DNA of 64,000 bases from Microterricola gilva. GTDB lineage: Bacteria > Actinomycetota > Actinomycetes > Actinomycetales > Microbacteriaceae. The notes under the pieces were generated by a model. It did no database searches and had not been told where the DNA came from. It saw nothing but the letters and a program-made list of their open reading frames with translations. The DNA lies in the NCBI RefSeq assembly GCF_004217495.1, contig NZ_SHLC01000001.1, positions 2,418,001 through 2,482,000 of the forward strand. Direction: 5' to 3'. Positions within the stretch are counted from its first letter, which is position 1, and every line of letters begins with the position of its first letter. Shown here piece after piece: positions 42,616-51,093 of the stretch. The translations under genes were made by a program, and so were the position numbers.

Positions 42616-44076
42616 GTGACAGCGTTCGTCTCAGCCCTCGATCTCTTTTCGATCGGAATCGGCCCTTCCAGCTCCCATACGGTGGGCCCCATGCGGGCCG
42701 CCCGCGACTTTGCCGACCGTCTGGAGCCCGCGATGCTCTCGCAGGTCACCCGGCTGAGCTGCATGCTCTTCGGCTCGCTCGGTGCCACCGGCATCGGCCA
42801 CGGCACACCGGATGCCATCGTCGCCGGCCTCAGCGGGCTCCGCCCCGAGGACTGCGACCCCGCCGCCGTGCGCGGCGCCTGGAGCACGCTGCCGAAGTCG
42901 GCCGTCGGTCACGGCAGCGTGCTGCTTGCCGGCATCCACCCCGTCGACATCGCCAGGGACGACATCAGCTTCGCCCCCTTCACCCGCCTGCCCGGGCACC
43001 CGAACGCGATGACGCTGCACGCGTGGGGCCGCGACGAGAGCGGCACGGAGCACGAGCTGTACCAGGAGACCTATTACTCGGTCGGCGGCGGCTTCATCCG
43101 CCGGGCCAGCGAGGACGCCGCGCACGCGGCCGCCGCACACCCGGGCGGCGGTGCGTCCGCCGATGCCGTGAAGCGTGTGCGCGTGACCGAGGCGGCGACG
43201 CCGCGGCATCCGCTGCCGTACTCCAGCTCGGAGGAACTGCTCGCGCTCTGCGAAGCGCAGGGCATCAGCCTCGCCGACATCGCCCGCGCCAACGAGGAGG
43301 CCGTGCACGGCCGCGAGGCGCTCGACGCCGGCCTCGACGCGATCTGGGCCGCCATGCACAGCTGTGTTGAACACGGCCTGGCCACGCCCGGCGTGCTGCC
43401 GGGCGGCCTCGGCGTCAAGCGCCGCGCGCCCGAGGTGCGCGAACGGCTCGAGGCCTACGACGGCCAGCCGGTGCGCGAGCGCGACACCTCAACCGAGTGG
43501 CTGCACGCCTTCGCCCTCGCCGTGAACGAGGAGAACGCCAGCGGCGGCCGCGTCGTGACGGCTCCGACCAACGGCGCAGCTGGCATCATCCCGGCCGTCG
43601 GGCACTACTACATGCGTTTCGTTCCTGGTGCCTCGGATGCCGGCATCCGCACATTCCTGCTGACGGCGGCCGCGATCGGCTCGCTCGTCAAGGCCAACGC
43701 CTCGATCTCGGGGGCGGAGGGCGGCTGTCAGGCGGAGGTCGGTTCCGCGTGCGCCATGGCCGCCGGCGCGCTCTGCGCCGTGCTCGGCGGCACCCCGCGG
43801 CAGGTCGAGAACGCGGCGGAGATCGCCATGGAGCACCACCTCGGCCTCACCTGCGACCCGGTGGGCGGGCTCGTGCAGGTGCCGTGCATCGAGCGCAACG
43901 CGATCGCGGCGTCGACGGCCGTGTCGGCGGCGAGGCTCGCGCTGCACGGCGACGGAACACACCTCGTCTCGCTCGACACCGTGATCGAGACCATGCGCCA
44001 GACCGGCCTCGACATGATGACGAAGTACAAGGAGACCAGCGAGGGCGGGCTCGCCGTCAACGTCATCGAGTGCTGA
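42616..44076 (+). CDS. sdaA: L-serine ammonia-lyase (iron-sulfur)
   Basis: The 486-residue single-chain enzyme deaminates L-serine to pyruvate. The N-terminal beta domain starts at [20 protein letters not shown] (9-28); the alpha domain carries the cluster cysteines in [15 protein letters not shown] and [22 protein letters not shown] start follows TACGAT by six bases, so the message is probably leaderless even though GGAGG lies in the gap. A 14-bp tandem array begins on its stop codon. Confidence 0.95.
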   Translation: MTAFVSALDLFSIGIGPSSSHTVGPMRAARDFADRLEPAMLSQVTRLSCMLFGSLGATGIGHGTPDAIVAGLSGLRPEDCDPAAVRGAWSTLPKSAVGHGSVLLAGIHPVDIARDDISFAPFTRLPGHPNAMTLHAWGRDESGTEHELYQETYYSVGGGFIRRASEDAAHAAAAHPGGGASADAVKRVRVTEAATPRHPLPYSSSEELLALCEAQGISLADIARANEEAVHGREALDAGLDAIWAAMHSCVEHGLATPGVLPGGLGVKRRAPEVRERLEAYDGQPVRERDTSTEWLHAFALAVNEENASGGRVVTAPTNGAAGIIPAVGHYYMRFVPGASDAGIRTFLLTAAAIGSLVKANASISGAEGGCQAEVGSACAMAAGALCAVLGGTPRQVENAAEIAMEHHLGLTCDPVGGLVQVPCIERNAIAASTAVSAARLALHGDGTHLVSLDTVIETMRQTGLDMMTKYKETSEGGLAVNVIEC

Positions 44077-44128
44077 GCGCTAGGCACTGAGCGCTAGGCA
44101 CTGAGCGCCGCGAGCTGAGCGCCGCGAA
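44073..44128. repeat. 14-bp tandem repeat starting on the sdaA stop codon
   Basis: CTGAGCGCTAGGCA occurs twice followed by two CTGAGCGCCGCGAR copies. The first copy contains the sdaA TGA. Confidence 0.9.
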
Positions 44129-44194
44129 AACGCAGGACCACAGCCTCGCCGGGCGCTCTGGCGGCTCGGCGGCGCTCTCCTCCTGCGCTTTTGT
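44124..44194. repeat. Inverted repeat, CGCAGGA family, copy 2
   Basis: Arms AAAACGCAGGA (44127-44137) and TCCTGCGCTTTT (44181-44192) with one bulge; spacer resembles the copies at 1959 and 60447. Confidence 0.65.
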
Positions 44195-44272
44195 GCGAGC
44201 CGGCGCGTCGGTGCATTACCTCCTCTTACGCGCGCCCTCGCCCCCGCCGCGGCGGCGAATTAGCGTGAGCAC

Positions 44273-45244
44273 ATGAGCTCACCGGATGCCACCACCGCCC
44301 TGCCCGCACCGTTGCTGTCGACCCCGCTCGTCTCGACGCAGTGGCTGGCGGATCACCTCGGACGCGACGGCCTCGTCGTGCTCGACGCGACCGTGTTGCA
44401 CGTGAAGGCGCCTGGCGGCGGCTACCGCTGGCTCAGCGGGCTCGACCAGTACCTGGTCGACGGCCACATCCCCGGCGCGGTCTTCGCCGACGTGCTCGAG
44501 GTCTTCTCCGACCCGGCCAAGCCATTCGGTTTCGCACGGCCAGACGCCGAGCAGATCGTCGCCGCCGCGGCATCCGTCGGCATCGACAGCGACAGCGCGG
44601 TCGTGCTCTACGACGACTCGGTCGGGCAGTGGGCGGCCCGCGTGTGGTGGCTGTTGCGCTCCTTCGGCTTCGAGAACGTCTCCGTGCTCGACGGCGGTCT
44701 GACGAAGTGGCGCGCAGAGGAGCGCCAGCTGGAGCGCGGCCACGTCGAACCAGCCGTCGCCGCCGGCTTCACGGCCGTCGAACGCCCCGAGTTCTGGGCG
44801 GACAAGGACGACGTCGCAGCCGTCGTCGCCGGCGAGGCCGAGGCGACGCTGGTGTGCGCGCTGCCTCCCACCGAGTTCAGCGGAGAGACGAGCTCGCGCA
44901 GCCGGGCCGGTCACATCCCGGGAAGCCTCAGCCTGCCGGCCGGCCGCCTCGTCGACCGCGCGGACAACGCGCTGCTGCAGGGTGCGGCGCTGAGCGAAAA
45001 GCTCGCGCCCGTACTTGGCCAGGCGACGGATGCCGAGGCGCCGGCCGAATCGGAGAACACCTCGTCGGCACTCGCCGGCCGCGAGCTCGCGCCCCGCATC
45101 ATCACGTACTGCGGCGGCGGCATCGCCGCGGCCGCTGCCGCGCTCGCGCTGACGGCGGCAGGCACTGGCAACATCGCGATCTACGACGGCTCCCTCAACG
45201 AGTGGACCGCCGACGAGAACGCCCCGCTCGTCTCGCTGGTCTAG
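44273..45244 (+). CDS. sseA: Tandem-rhodanese sulfurtransferase
   Basis: The 323-residue protein has an N-terminal inactive rhodanese domain (GHIPGAVFADVLEVF, about 64-78) and a C-terminal domain with catalytic C280 in TYCGGGIAA. It transfers sulfane sulfur from thiosulfate or 3-mercaptopyruvate. TAGCGT (44261-44266) ends six bases before ATG, suggesting leaderless translation. Its last codons and stop are duplicated 53 bp downstream. The length is slightly above usual because of a loop of about 25 residues near 245-270. Confidence 0.92.
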   Translation: MSSPDATTALPAPLLSTPLVSTQWLADHLGRDGLVVLDATVLHVKAPGGGYRWLSGLDQYLVDGHIPGAVFADVLEVFSDPAKPFGFARPDAEQIVAAAASVGIDSDSAVVLYDDSVGQWAARVWWLLRSFGFENVSVLDGGLTKWRAEERQLERGHVEPAVAAGFTAVERPEFWADKDDVAAVVAGEAEATLVCALPPTEFSGETSSRSRAGHIPGSLSLPAGRLVDRADNALLQGAALSEKLAPVLGQATDAEAPAESENTSSALAGRELAPRIITYCGGGIAAAAAALALTAAGTGNIAIYDGSLNEWTADENAPLVSLV

Positions 45245-45308
45245 CCGCGGACCGGCCTGGCCGGTCTGGCCACGCGCCGCTCGTCTCACTGGTCTAGCCG
45301 CAGATCGG
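45224..45308. repeat. Duplication of the sseA 3' end including its stop codon
   Basis: A 32-bp segment (45224-45255) recurs at 45277-45308 with three mismatches, carrying the terminal codons, TAG and following bases. Confidence 0.9.
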
Positions 45309-45714
45309 TTGGACGGCCGCCAGACGGCGCGTCCCAGGCGCCGCGCGGTAGAAACCGCGTTTCGCGGCAGTTGTTTCTACCGCGAAGCGCGGTTAGTGGC
45401 GCACGGCTGCAGGGTCGCCCCGTCATCCCGGCCAGATGCGCCGCCTACCGCGCTATGACGCTGTAGTTTGCGGCGCACACCGCGGTGAGTGGCGCGCAAC
45501 GGCGAGTAGGGTGCGGCGAGAGAGCGGTTCCGAGGCCGCGCGGCGCGACCAGGCGGCGCCTCCCTGACGCTGCGCGGTAGAAACCCGCGTTTCGCGCCAG
45601 GAGTTCCTACCGCGAAACGCGGTTTGGTGGCGCGCATCGCGTCGGCGGCCCGGCCACGCCGAAGCTGCGGGCGGGCGTCGGGCGCGAACGAGCGCGGCGC
45701 AGTCGGCGGGCGGC
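45245..45714. other. Gene-free repeat region between sseA and the PKS operon
   Basis: No supportable gene. It holds the sseA duplication, two related hairpins (45344-45384 with perfect 12-bp CGCGGTAGAAAC arms, and 45573-45614 with one mismatch) and a third diverged block near 45450-45515 (CCGCCTACCGCG). Open frames on the minus strand here continue into antisense of the monooxygenase and are not coding. Confidence 0.75.
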
Positions 45715-47205
45715 TCAGAGGCCGCGCATCGTGAACGCCCGGGCCAGCAGCGCCCGGAACGGCGGGCGCCCGAGCGCGCGCACGAGCGCGTTCCGCACAC
45801 CGAGGCGCGCGCCCCTGGCCTCGCGCCCGATCTGCATGTTGAACGCCGCCTGCGCCACCGCGCGGCGGGCGGCGAGCCGGCGACGGAGGTCGTACTCGCG
45901 CAGCGCACGGGCGCCGAGCTCGTGGCCGCCGCGCACGGCGAGTTCGAGAGCCGGGGCGAGGGCAGCGGCATCCAGCCAGCCGAGGTTCATGCCCTGCCCG
46001 CCGATCGGGCTCACCTCGTGGGCGGCGTCGCCGAGCAGCGCGACACGGTCGGCGGCCATGCGTGAAGCACGGTGCTGGCGCACCGCGAAGGCGCTGAGCG
46101 ATTCGTCGGTGCGCGCGCGTTCCTGTGCGGTCGCGGATGCCGTGGTCAGCTCGATCCCGGTGCGGTCCCGCACGATTCCGGCCAGATCGGCCGCGACCGC
46201 CTCGTGCCACAGCCGGTCGGTGAGCACGACCCAGCGCCGCCACCCGTCGGGGAGGGGGAAGGACTCGACGACTCCCCCACGCTCGAAGGCGAGCAGCGCC
46301 GTCGTCGCGGCGAGCCTGCCGCCCTCCCTTCTGCTCCCGCCTCCGTCACCACCACCGAACCGCGGCGGCCGACCGCTGCGGAAGTCCGCCATCAGGTAGG
46401 GCTGCGCCTGCCCGACCGCGACCCAACGGATGCCGGCGAGCTCCCGCACCCGGCTGCGCGCCCCATCGGCGCCGACCACATAGCGCGCCAGCACGCGCCG
46501 GGGTGATGCGGCATCCGCGCCCGAGCCGGCACCGACGCTGATGTGTGCTGACTTGGTCGTGAGCTCGACGTTCTCGGAACGCTGCGACACAGCGGTGACG
46601 CGGATGCCCCGCCGCACCGGATTGACGCCGCCGTTCAGCTCGGTCAGGCGATCGCGCAGCAGCCGCTCCGTGTCGCGCTGGGGCAGCGCGAGCACAAAGG
46701 GGTAACGCCCGCCGGCCTCACTGATCTCGAGCGCGCCGAGCATCTCGCCGTCGCACCACGCCTCCCCGCGGAAGATCGGCGTCCCGGCCGCGATCGCCGC
46801 CTCGGCGATCCCGAGCTGGGCCAGCACGGCGATGCCAGGCGGGTGGATGCCGATGGCACGCGAGTGCTCCGAACTCTGCCCGCGCGCCTCCAGCACGGTG
46901 ACGCTCAGCCCGCGCTGCACGAGCAGGCACGCCAACAGCAGCCCGACGGGGCCGGCGCCGACGACGGCCACGTCCGCGATGTCGGCTTCGGCCGCGTCGT
47001 CTATCGCTGCGTCGGGCTCGGCTGCCGCGTCAGTGGCCGCGGCGCTATCAGCGGGTCCGGACGCAGCGGCGCCAGCCGTGCCTTCAGTGTCGTCCTCGGC
47101 TGCAGCGGTCTCATCAGCGGTCGCGACCACGGCCTCCGCGGCCGCCTCGGTGAACGTGTCAGCCGCGGCACCCGTTTCCGTGCGCCGCTCTCCCGGCTCA
47201 GCCAT
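45715..47205 (-). CDS. FAD-dependent (PHBH-type) monooxygenase of the type III PKS operon
   Basis: The 496-residue group A flavoprotein has VAVVGAGPVGLLLACLLVQR (79-98), a DG-type motif (VVGADGARSRVRELAG) and GDAAHEVSPIGGQGMNLG. It probably hydroxylates the phenolic or pyrone product of the neighbouring PKS. The first 75 residues are an Ala/Glu/Asp-rich tail with no domain. It is the last gene of the operon and overlaps the methyltransferase by 8 bp. Confidence 0.9.
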   Translation of the reverse strand: MAEPGERRTETGAAADTFTEAAAEAVVATADETAAAEDDTEGTAGAAASGPADSAAATDAAAEPDAAIDDAAEADIADVAVVGAGPVGLLLACLLVQRGLSVTVLEARGQSSEHSRAIGIHPPGIAVLAQLGIAEAAIAAGTPIFRGEAWCDGEMLGALEISEAGGRYPFVLALPQRDTERLLRDRLTELNGGVNPVRRGIRVTAVSQRSENVELTTKSAHISVGAGSGADAASPRRVLARYVVGADGARSRVRELAGIRWVAVGQAQPYLMADFRSGRPPRFGGGDGGGSRREGGRLAATTALLAFERGGVVESFPLPDGWRRWVVLTDRLWHEAVAADLAGIVRDRTGIELTTASATAQERARTDESLSAFAVRQHRASRMAADRVALLGDAAHEVSPIGGQGMNLGWLDAAALAPALELAVRGGHELGARALREYDLRRRLAARRAVAQAAFNMQIGREARGARLGVRNALVRALGRPPFRALLARAFTMRGL

Positions 47206-48013
47206 CGATCGCTCCGCCCGGGTACACGAGCAGATAGCGGAACGCGCTCTGCGGCCACACCGCCCAGCCCGCCGGCAGGGCGCCCTCCAGCTCCACGGGC
47301 CGGAAGCTCCGGCGGATCGACGTCAGGCCGTCCTTGCGAATGTAGGAACCCTTGAGCAGCGAGCGGGCGAACGGCAGCGTGCCGAGCGCGAATCCGGCAT
47401 AGGCGAGCCGCCCGCGGGTGATATCGCCGTGCAGCACGCGCGGGATCTTCGGCCGAGAGCCGCCCCGTGACCAGCCCCGCGCCTCGTCCGCCTCGTCGGG
47501 GCCCGGCCCGCGCACCAGCCGTTCGCTGTCCCAGAGCAGCCCGCCCAGCTCGGCGGCGCTGAGGTGGTGCAGCATGTGGTTCGACATCACGATGTCGAAG
47601 CTGGCCCCCTCGCCGACGAGCTCGGCGCTGAAGGCGCGCCGGAAGGTGACACCGCGCACCGGCCGCCGCGCGCTCGCGAAGTCGTGGGCCCTGGCATCCG
47701 GGTCGATCGCCGTGATCTGCAGGCGCAGCCCATCGGATGCCGCCCATGCCGCCAGTGCGAGCGGCAGATCGCCGCCGCCGGAGCCGATGTCGAGCAGCGT
47801 CGTCGACCGCGTCGTGGAGAGCTGTGGCCGGATGTACCTGCGGTAGTTCGCGCGCCAGCCGGAGACGGCGCTGTTCACGAGGCCGAACTGTTCGTAGGTG
47901 CGCTGCAGTGTCGCCGGATCGGCGCCGGGGCCGTCCATCAGCTCGGCAGTGTCGGTGGCGCGCGCGTGCAGGAAACGACCCGGTCGCCGGGCCGTCTCTG
48001 GCGCCGACGCCAT
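47198..48013 (-). CDS. Class I SAM-dependent methyltransferase of the type III PKS operon
   Basis: The 271-residue protein has the SAM-binding LLDIGSGGGDLPLALAAW (73-90), ITAIDPDARA and a SNHMLHHL post-motif. It likely methylates the polyketide. It overlaps the PKS stop by one base and the monooxygenase start by 8 bp, so all three are coupled. Confidence 0.88.
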   Translation of the reverse strand: MASAPETARRPGRFLHARATDTAELMDGPGADPATLQRTYEQFGLVNSAVSGWRANYRRYIRPQLSTTRSTTLLDIGSGGGDLPLALAAWAASDGLRLQITAIDPDARAHDFASARRPVRGVTFRRAFSAELVGEGASFDIVMSNHMLHHLSAAELGGLLWDSERLVRGPGPDEADEARGWSRGGSRPKIPRVLHGDITRGRLAYAGFALGTLPFARSLLKGSYIRKDGLTSIRRSFRPVELEGALPAGWAVWPQSAFRYLLVYPGGAIDG

Positions 48014-49278
48014 CAGGGCACCAGCGCCGGGGCCTCCGCGGGCGCGCTGCCGGACTCTGGCGCGGATGCCGCGGCATCCGCCTCGCCGACACTCGCCCCG
48101 CCCAGAGCAACCGCGGCCTGCTCCGCGGCCACACGCTCCCCGACCACGCTCAGCAGCCCGGTCTCGACGGTGAGCCCCGGCCCGAATGCCATCGCCAGCA
48201 CGCGTTCGCCCGCGCTCGTGTCCGGCGCGTCGAGGATGTGTTTCAGCACGAAGAGCACCGTCGCGCTCGACATGTTCCCGTAGTCGCGCAGCGTGTCGCG
48301 GGCCGGCACGAGTTGCGCCTCGCTGAGCCCGAGCTTCTGCTCGACCTTGTCGAGGATGCTGCGCCCGCCCGGGTGGATCGCCCAGTGCTGCACCGCCTCC
48401 CCGGCCGCACCAGCGGCGAGCGCCGTGGCGAGGACGGGTTCCGGTGCGAACAGCGGCACGAGCGCGCTGCCGATGTGCTCGTCGATGATGTGCGGCACAT
48501 AGCTGGAGAGCACCATCTCGAAGCCGTTGTCGCCGATCTTCCAGGCCATGTCGGCCTCGCCGACCGGCGTCAGCACGGTCTCCGAACGGTCGAGCGTGAA
48601 CGCCATCTCGCCCTCGGCCGGCGGCCTGGCACTCACGATCCCGGCGGCCGCGCCGTCGGCGAAGAGCGACGACGCCACGATCTCGTCCGGATCATTCGAG
48701 CTGCGCAGGTGCAGCGTGCACAGCTCGGCGCTGACCACGAGCACCACGGCTTCCGGGTCGGCCTCGACGAACTGTCTGGCCGTGCGCAGCGCCGGCATCG
48801 CGGCGTAGCAGCCCATGAAGCCCAGGTGGTAGCGCTGCACGGATGCCGCCAGACCCAGCTCCCGCACCAGCATGTAGTCGGGCCCCGGCTGGTAGAAGCC
48901 CGTGCACGAGACGGTGACGACGTGCGTCACATCGGCGGCCTCGATGCCGGGGCAGGCCGCGAGCGCGCGGCGGGCGGCCTCGACGAAGAGCGGCGTCGCC
49001 TGCTGGATGTAGAGCTCATTGCGGAGCTTCGTGCCAGGCCGGCGGAGCAGCCCGGTCGCGCTGTCGAAGAAGTCGTGCTCGCCCGGGGGTTGGTGCAGCG
49101 AGAGCTCCTCGATTACCGAGTAGCGGGTCTCGATGCCCGAGGCATTGAACGCGGTGGTGACGAGGCGCTGACCCAATCGACTGAGATCGGGCTGGCTGGC
49201 AAAGACGTCTCTCACCGCCTCCTGCACCAGCACGGTGGGGGGAACAGCGGTCTGCAGTGCGCGGAGCGTCACAACCAT
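48013..49278 (-). CDS. Type III polyketide synthase
   Basis: The 421-residue chalcone-synthase-fold enzyme has the triad C157 (GFMGCYAAMPAL), H302 (WAIHPGGRS) and N335 (YGNMSSATVLFVL). Together with a methyltransferase and an FAD hydroxylase the set matches the logic of srsABC in Streptomyces griseus, which makes methylated alkylresorcinol/quinone lipids; an alkylresorcinol or alkylpyrone is therefore likely. TAGACT ends five bases before ATG 49278 on the minus strand. A C-terminal Ala/Ser-rich tail of about 35 residues is extra. Confidence 0.93.
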   Translation of the reverse strand: MVVTLRALQTAVPPTVLVQEAVRDVFASQPDLSRLGQRLVTTAFNASGIETRYSVIEELSLHQPPGEHDFFDSATGLLRRPGTKLRNELYIQQATPLFVEAARRALAACPGIEAADVTHVVTVSCTGFYQPGPDYMLVRELGLAASVQRYHLGFMGCYAAMPALRTARQFVEADPEAVVLVVSAELCTLHLRSSNDPDEIVASSLFADGAAAGIVSARPPAEGEMAFTLDRSETVLTPVGEADMAWKIGDNGFEMVLSSYVPHIIDEHIGSALVPLFAPEPVLATALAAGAAGEAVQHWAIHPGGRSILDKVEQKLGLSEAQLVPARDTLRDYGNMSSATVLFVLKHILDAPDTSAGERVLAMAFGPGLTVETGLLSVVGERVAAEQAAVALGGASVGEADAAASAPESGSAPAEAPALVP

Positions 49279-49354
49279 GGTTCAGTCTAGGCATCCGCGG
49301 GGCCTTGTGGGATAGAGCCACGACACAGTTCTCAGCCAGTTCGGTGCCAGCGCA

Positions 49355-49445
49355 CATCCAGCGCGGATTCAGCTGGCGCCGCTCGGCTGGCGGCGTCCAG
49401 CTGGCTGCGTCCAGCATGCGGCGTTCAGCTGGCGACGTTCAGCAG
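49355..49445. repeat. Imperfect short repeats upstream of the PKS gene
   Basis: Degenerate units of about 17 bp around GGCGTCCAGCTGGC / GGCGTTCAGCTGGC occur four to five times and run into the 3' end of the rhodanese gene. Confidence 0.6.
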
Positions 49446-49942
49446 GCGCAGCCGATGCCAGCGGCGGCGGGTGCGGATGCCGGCCCGACGAGCGGGTCGA
49501 CGAGGCGCGCCCGCACGCCGTCATCCGTCTGCACCGGGTAACCCTCGCGCGCCCAGTACTCGAAGCCGCCGATCATCTCGCGCACCTCGTAGCCGAGCAG
49601 GCTCAGCGCCAGGGCCGCCTTCGTCCCGCCGTTGCAGCCGGGGCTCCAGCAGTAGACGACAAGCTTCGCATCCGGCGCGAACAGCGTTGCAGCCTCCGCG
49701 GCGATGCGCGCGGTGGGCAGGTGCACGGCTCCGGCGGCGCGGCCCTGTGCCCAGGCGGCATCGCTGCGGGTGTCGACGAGCACGAAGCCCGGCGTTCCCG
49801 CACGCTGCTCGGCGGCGACATCGGAGGCGTCGGTCTCGAACGCCAGCTTCGCCCGGAAGTGCAGGGCGGCCGCCTCCGGCGTCGCGGCGCGCTCGGCACC
49901 GAAGATCGTGGCGGGCGGGGTCGGTGCGGGGCTGAGTGTCAT
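49439..49942 (-). CDS. Rhodanese-like domain protein
   Basis: The 167-residue single-domain protein has FVLVDTRSDAAWAQGRAAGA (53-72) and the active loop VVYCWSPGCNGGTKAA with C98 as catalytic cysteine and C103 nearby. The C-terminus ends GIGCAC, adding two more cysteines. It probably moves sulfane sulfur or detoxifies. ATG 49942 lies six bases after an AATGCT hexamer; longer in-frame extension upstream would cross the ArsR promoter. Confidence 0.85.
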   Translation of the reverse strand: MTLSPAPTPPATIFGAERAATPEAAALHFRAKLAFETDASDVAAEQRAGTPGFVLVDTRSDAAWAQGRAAGAVHLPTARIAAEAATLFAPDAKLVVYCWSPGCNGGTKAALALSLLGYEVREMIGGFEYWAREGYPVQTDDGVRARLVDPLVGPASAPAAAGIGCAC

Positions 49943-50048
49943 GCGTCCAGCATTCCGGATGCCGCAGTCGGCCGACCCGGAGTTCCTGCCGGTCTTCACC
50001 GAGATCCCGCCACGGCGCACCGGGATCCGAGTTTGTGCGCCAAAGGCC

Positions 50049-50077
50049 TTGACAGCGCGGCATCCGCGGCCTATCTT
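50049..50077 (+). promoter_or_regulatory. Sigma-70-type promoter of the ArsR operon
   Basis: TTGACA (50049-50054), a 17-bp spacer and TATCTT (50072-50077) form the best -35/-10 pair in the window. The adjacent palindrome covers the expected transcription start. Confidence 0.85.
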
Positions 50078-50078
50078 C

Positions 50079-50094
50079 ATAACCAATTAGTTAT
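50079..50094. promoter_or_regulatory. ArsR-type operator
   Basis: ATAACCAATTAGTTAT is a 16-bp near-perfect palindrome (two positions off) placed directly after the -10 box. Binding here would block initiation, giving autorepression of the ArsR-SRPBCC operon. Confidence 0.8.
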
Positions 50095-50102
50095 GGATTG
50101 AG

Positions 50103-50585
50103 GTGCCTCCGGTGACGACCACCCTGATGAACGCCACAGCGGGCAACGTGCGCGACGCACCCGACGCCACCGCTGCTGGTCCCACCTCGCCCGCCGAGGA
50201 GGAACGCCTGAACCGCGTCTTCATGGCTCTGGCCGACCCGACCCGCCGGGCGATCCTGGCCAGGCTGGCCGAGGGCGACGCCTCGGTCTCCGAACTGACA
50301 TCCCCGTTCGCGATGAGCCAGCCGGCGATCTCCAAGCACCTCAAGGTGCTCGAGACCGCAGGGCTGATCTCCCGCAGCCGGGCGGCGACCGCGCGGCTCA
50401 GCCACCTCGAGGCCGCGCCACTCGAGGAGGCCAGCGTGTGGGTGGAGAACTACCGGCGATTCTGGGGCGAGAGCTTCGACAAACTCGACGTCGCACTCGC
50501 GGCGCACATGGCCACACAGGCCGACACACGCAGCACCGACACACTCAACACCGACACATCAACCGAGGGGGACACAGCGTCATGA
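50103..50585 (+). CDS. ArsR-family transcriptional regulator
   Basis: The winged helix reads ADPTRRAILARLAEGDASVSELT, with recognition segment FAMSQPAISKHLKVLETAGLI (about 63-83). There are no metal-binding ELCVCD-type cysteines, so it is a non-metal ArsR of the type paired with SRPBCC proteins. GTG 50103, GTG 50112 and ATG 50127 are possible starts. The C-terminal tail is a Thr/Asp-rich repeat (DTRSTDTLNTDTSTEGDT). Stop overlaps the next start. Confidence 0.9.
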   Translation: MPPVTTTLMNATAGNVRDAPDATAAGPTSPAEEERLNRVFMALADPTRRAILARLAEGDASVSELTSPFAMSQPAISKHLKVLETAGLISRSRAATARLSHLEAAPLEEASVWVENYRRFWGESFDKLDVALAAHMATQADTRSTDTLNTDTSTEGDTAS

Positions 50586-51061
50586 CCGAGACCCGCCCGA
50601 GCGGCATCGCCGACACCGACACCTACATCACGCGCATGTTCGCGGCCCCGCGCGCCGTGGTCTTCGACTTCTGGCTGCAGCCGGCCAGGCTCGCCGAGTG
50701 GTGGGGCCCGGTCGGCTATTCGGCGCCGGCCGAGCACATCGTCATGGAGGGCGCCGTCGGCGGGCGCTTCCAGGTCTGCATGATCGAGGAAGCCACCGGC
50801 GTCGAGATCTGGACGTACGGCGAGGTGCTCGAATTCGTCGAACCCGAGCTCATCGCGTTCCAGCTCAGCGTCAAGCGTCCCGTCGACGAGGAGCCGATCA
50901 CCATGCAGCTCCGCGTGCAGTTCCACGATCACGGCGAGCGCACCCGCATCACGCTCCACCAGGGTCCGTTCGCGGCCACGGAGATGGAGCGCGGCAACAA
51001 CATCGGTTGGAGCATGTCGTTCGACAAGCTGGATGCCGCCATCGCCGGCATCCGCCCCTGA
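50582..51061 (+). CDS. SRPBCC (AHSA1-like) domain protein
   Basis: The 159-residue protein has the START/Bet v1-like pattern: FAAPRAVVFDFWLQPARLAEWWGP (20-43), GGRFQVCMIEEATG and GWSMSFDKLDAAI at the end. Members bind hydrophobic ligands; the function is unknown. ATGA overlap with the arsR gene shows they are co-translated. Confidence 0.88.
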   Translation: MTETRPSGIADTDTYITRMFAAPRAVVFDFWLQPARLAEWWGPVGYSAPAEHIVMEGAVGGRFQVCMIEEATGVEIWTYGEVLEFVEPELIAFQLSVKRPVDEEPITMQLRVQFHDHGERTRITLHQGPFAATEMERGNNIGWSMSFDKLDAAIAGIRP

Positions 51062-51093
51062 ACTCTCAGTCAGCAACGCGAAAGGACAGCACC

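Noticed and set aside
45377-46243. Minus-strand frame in the repeat region running into the monooxygenase gene
   Set aside because: Arg/Ala-rich with no domain and in another frame from the clear flavoprotein.
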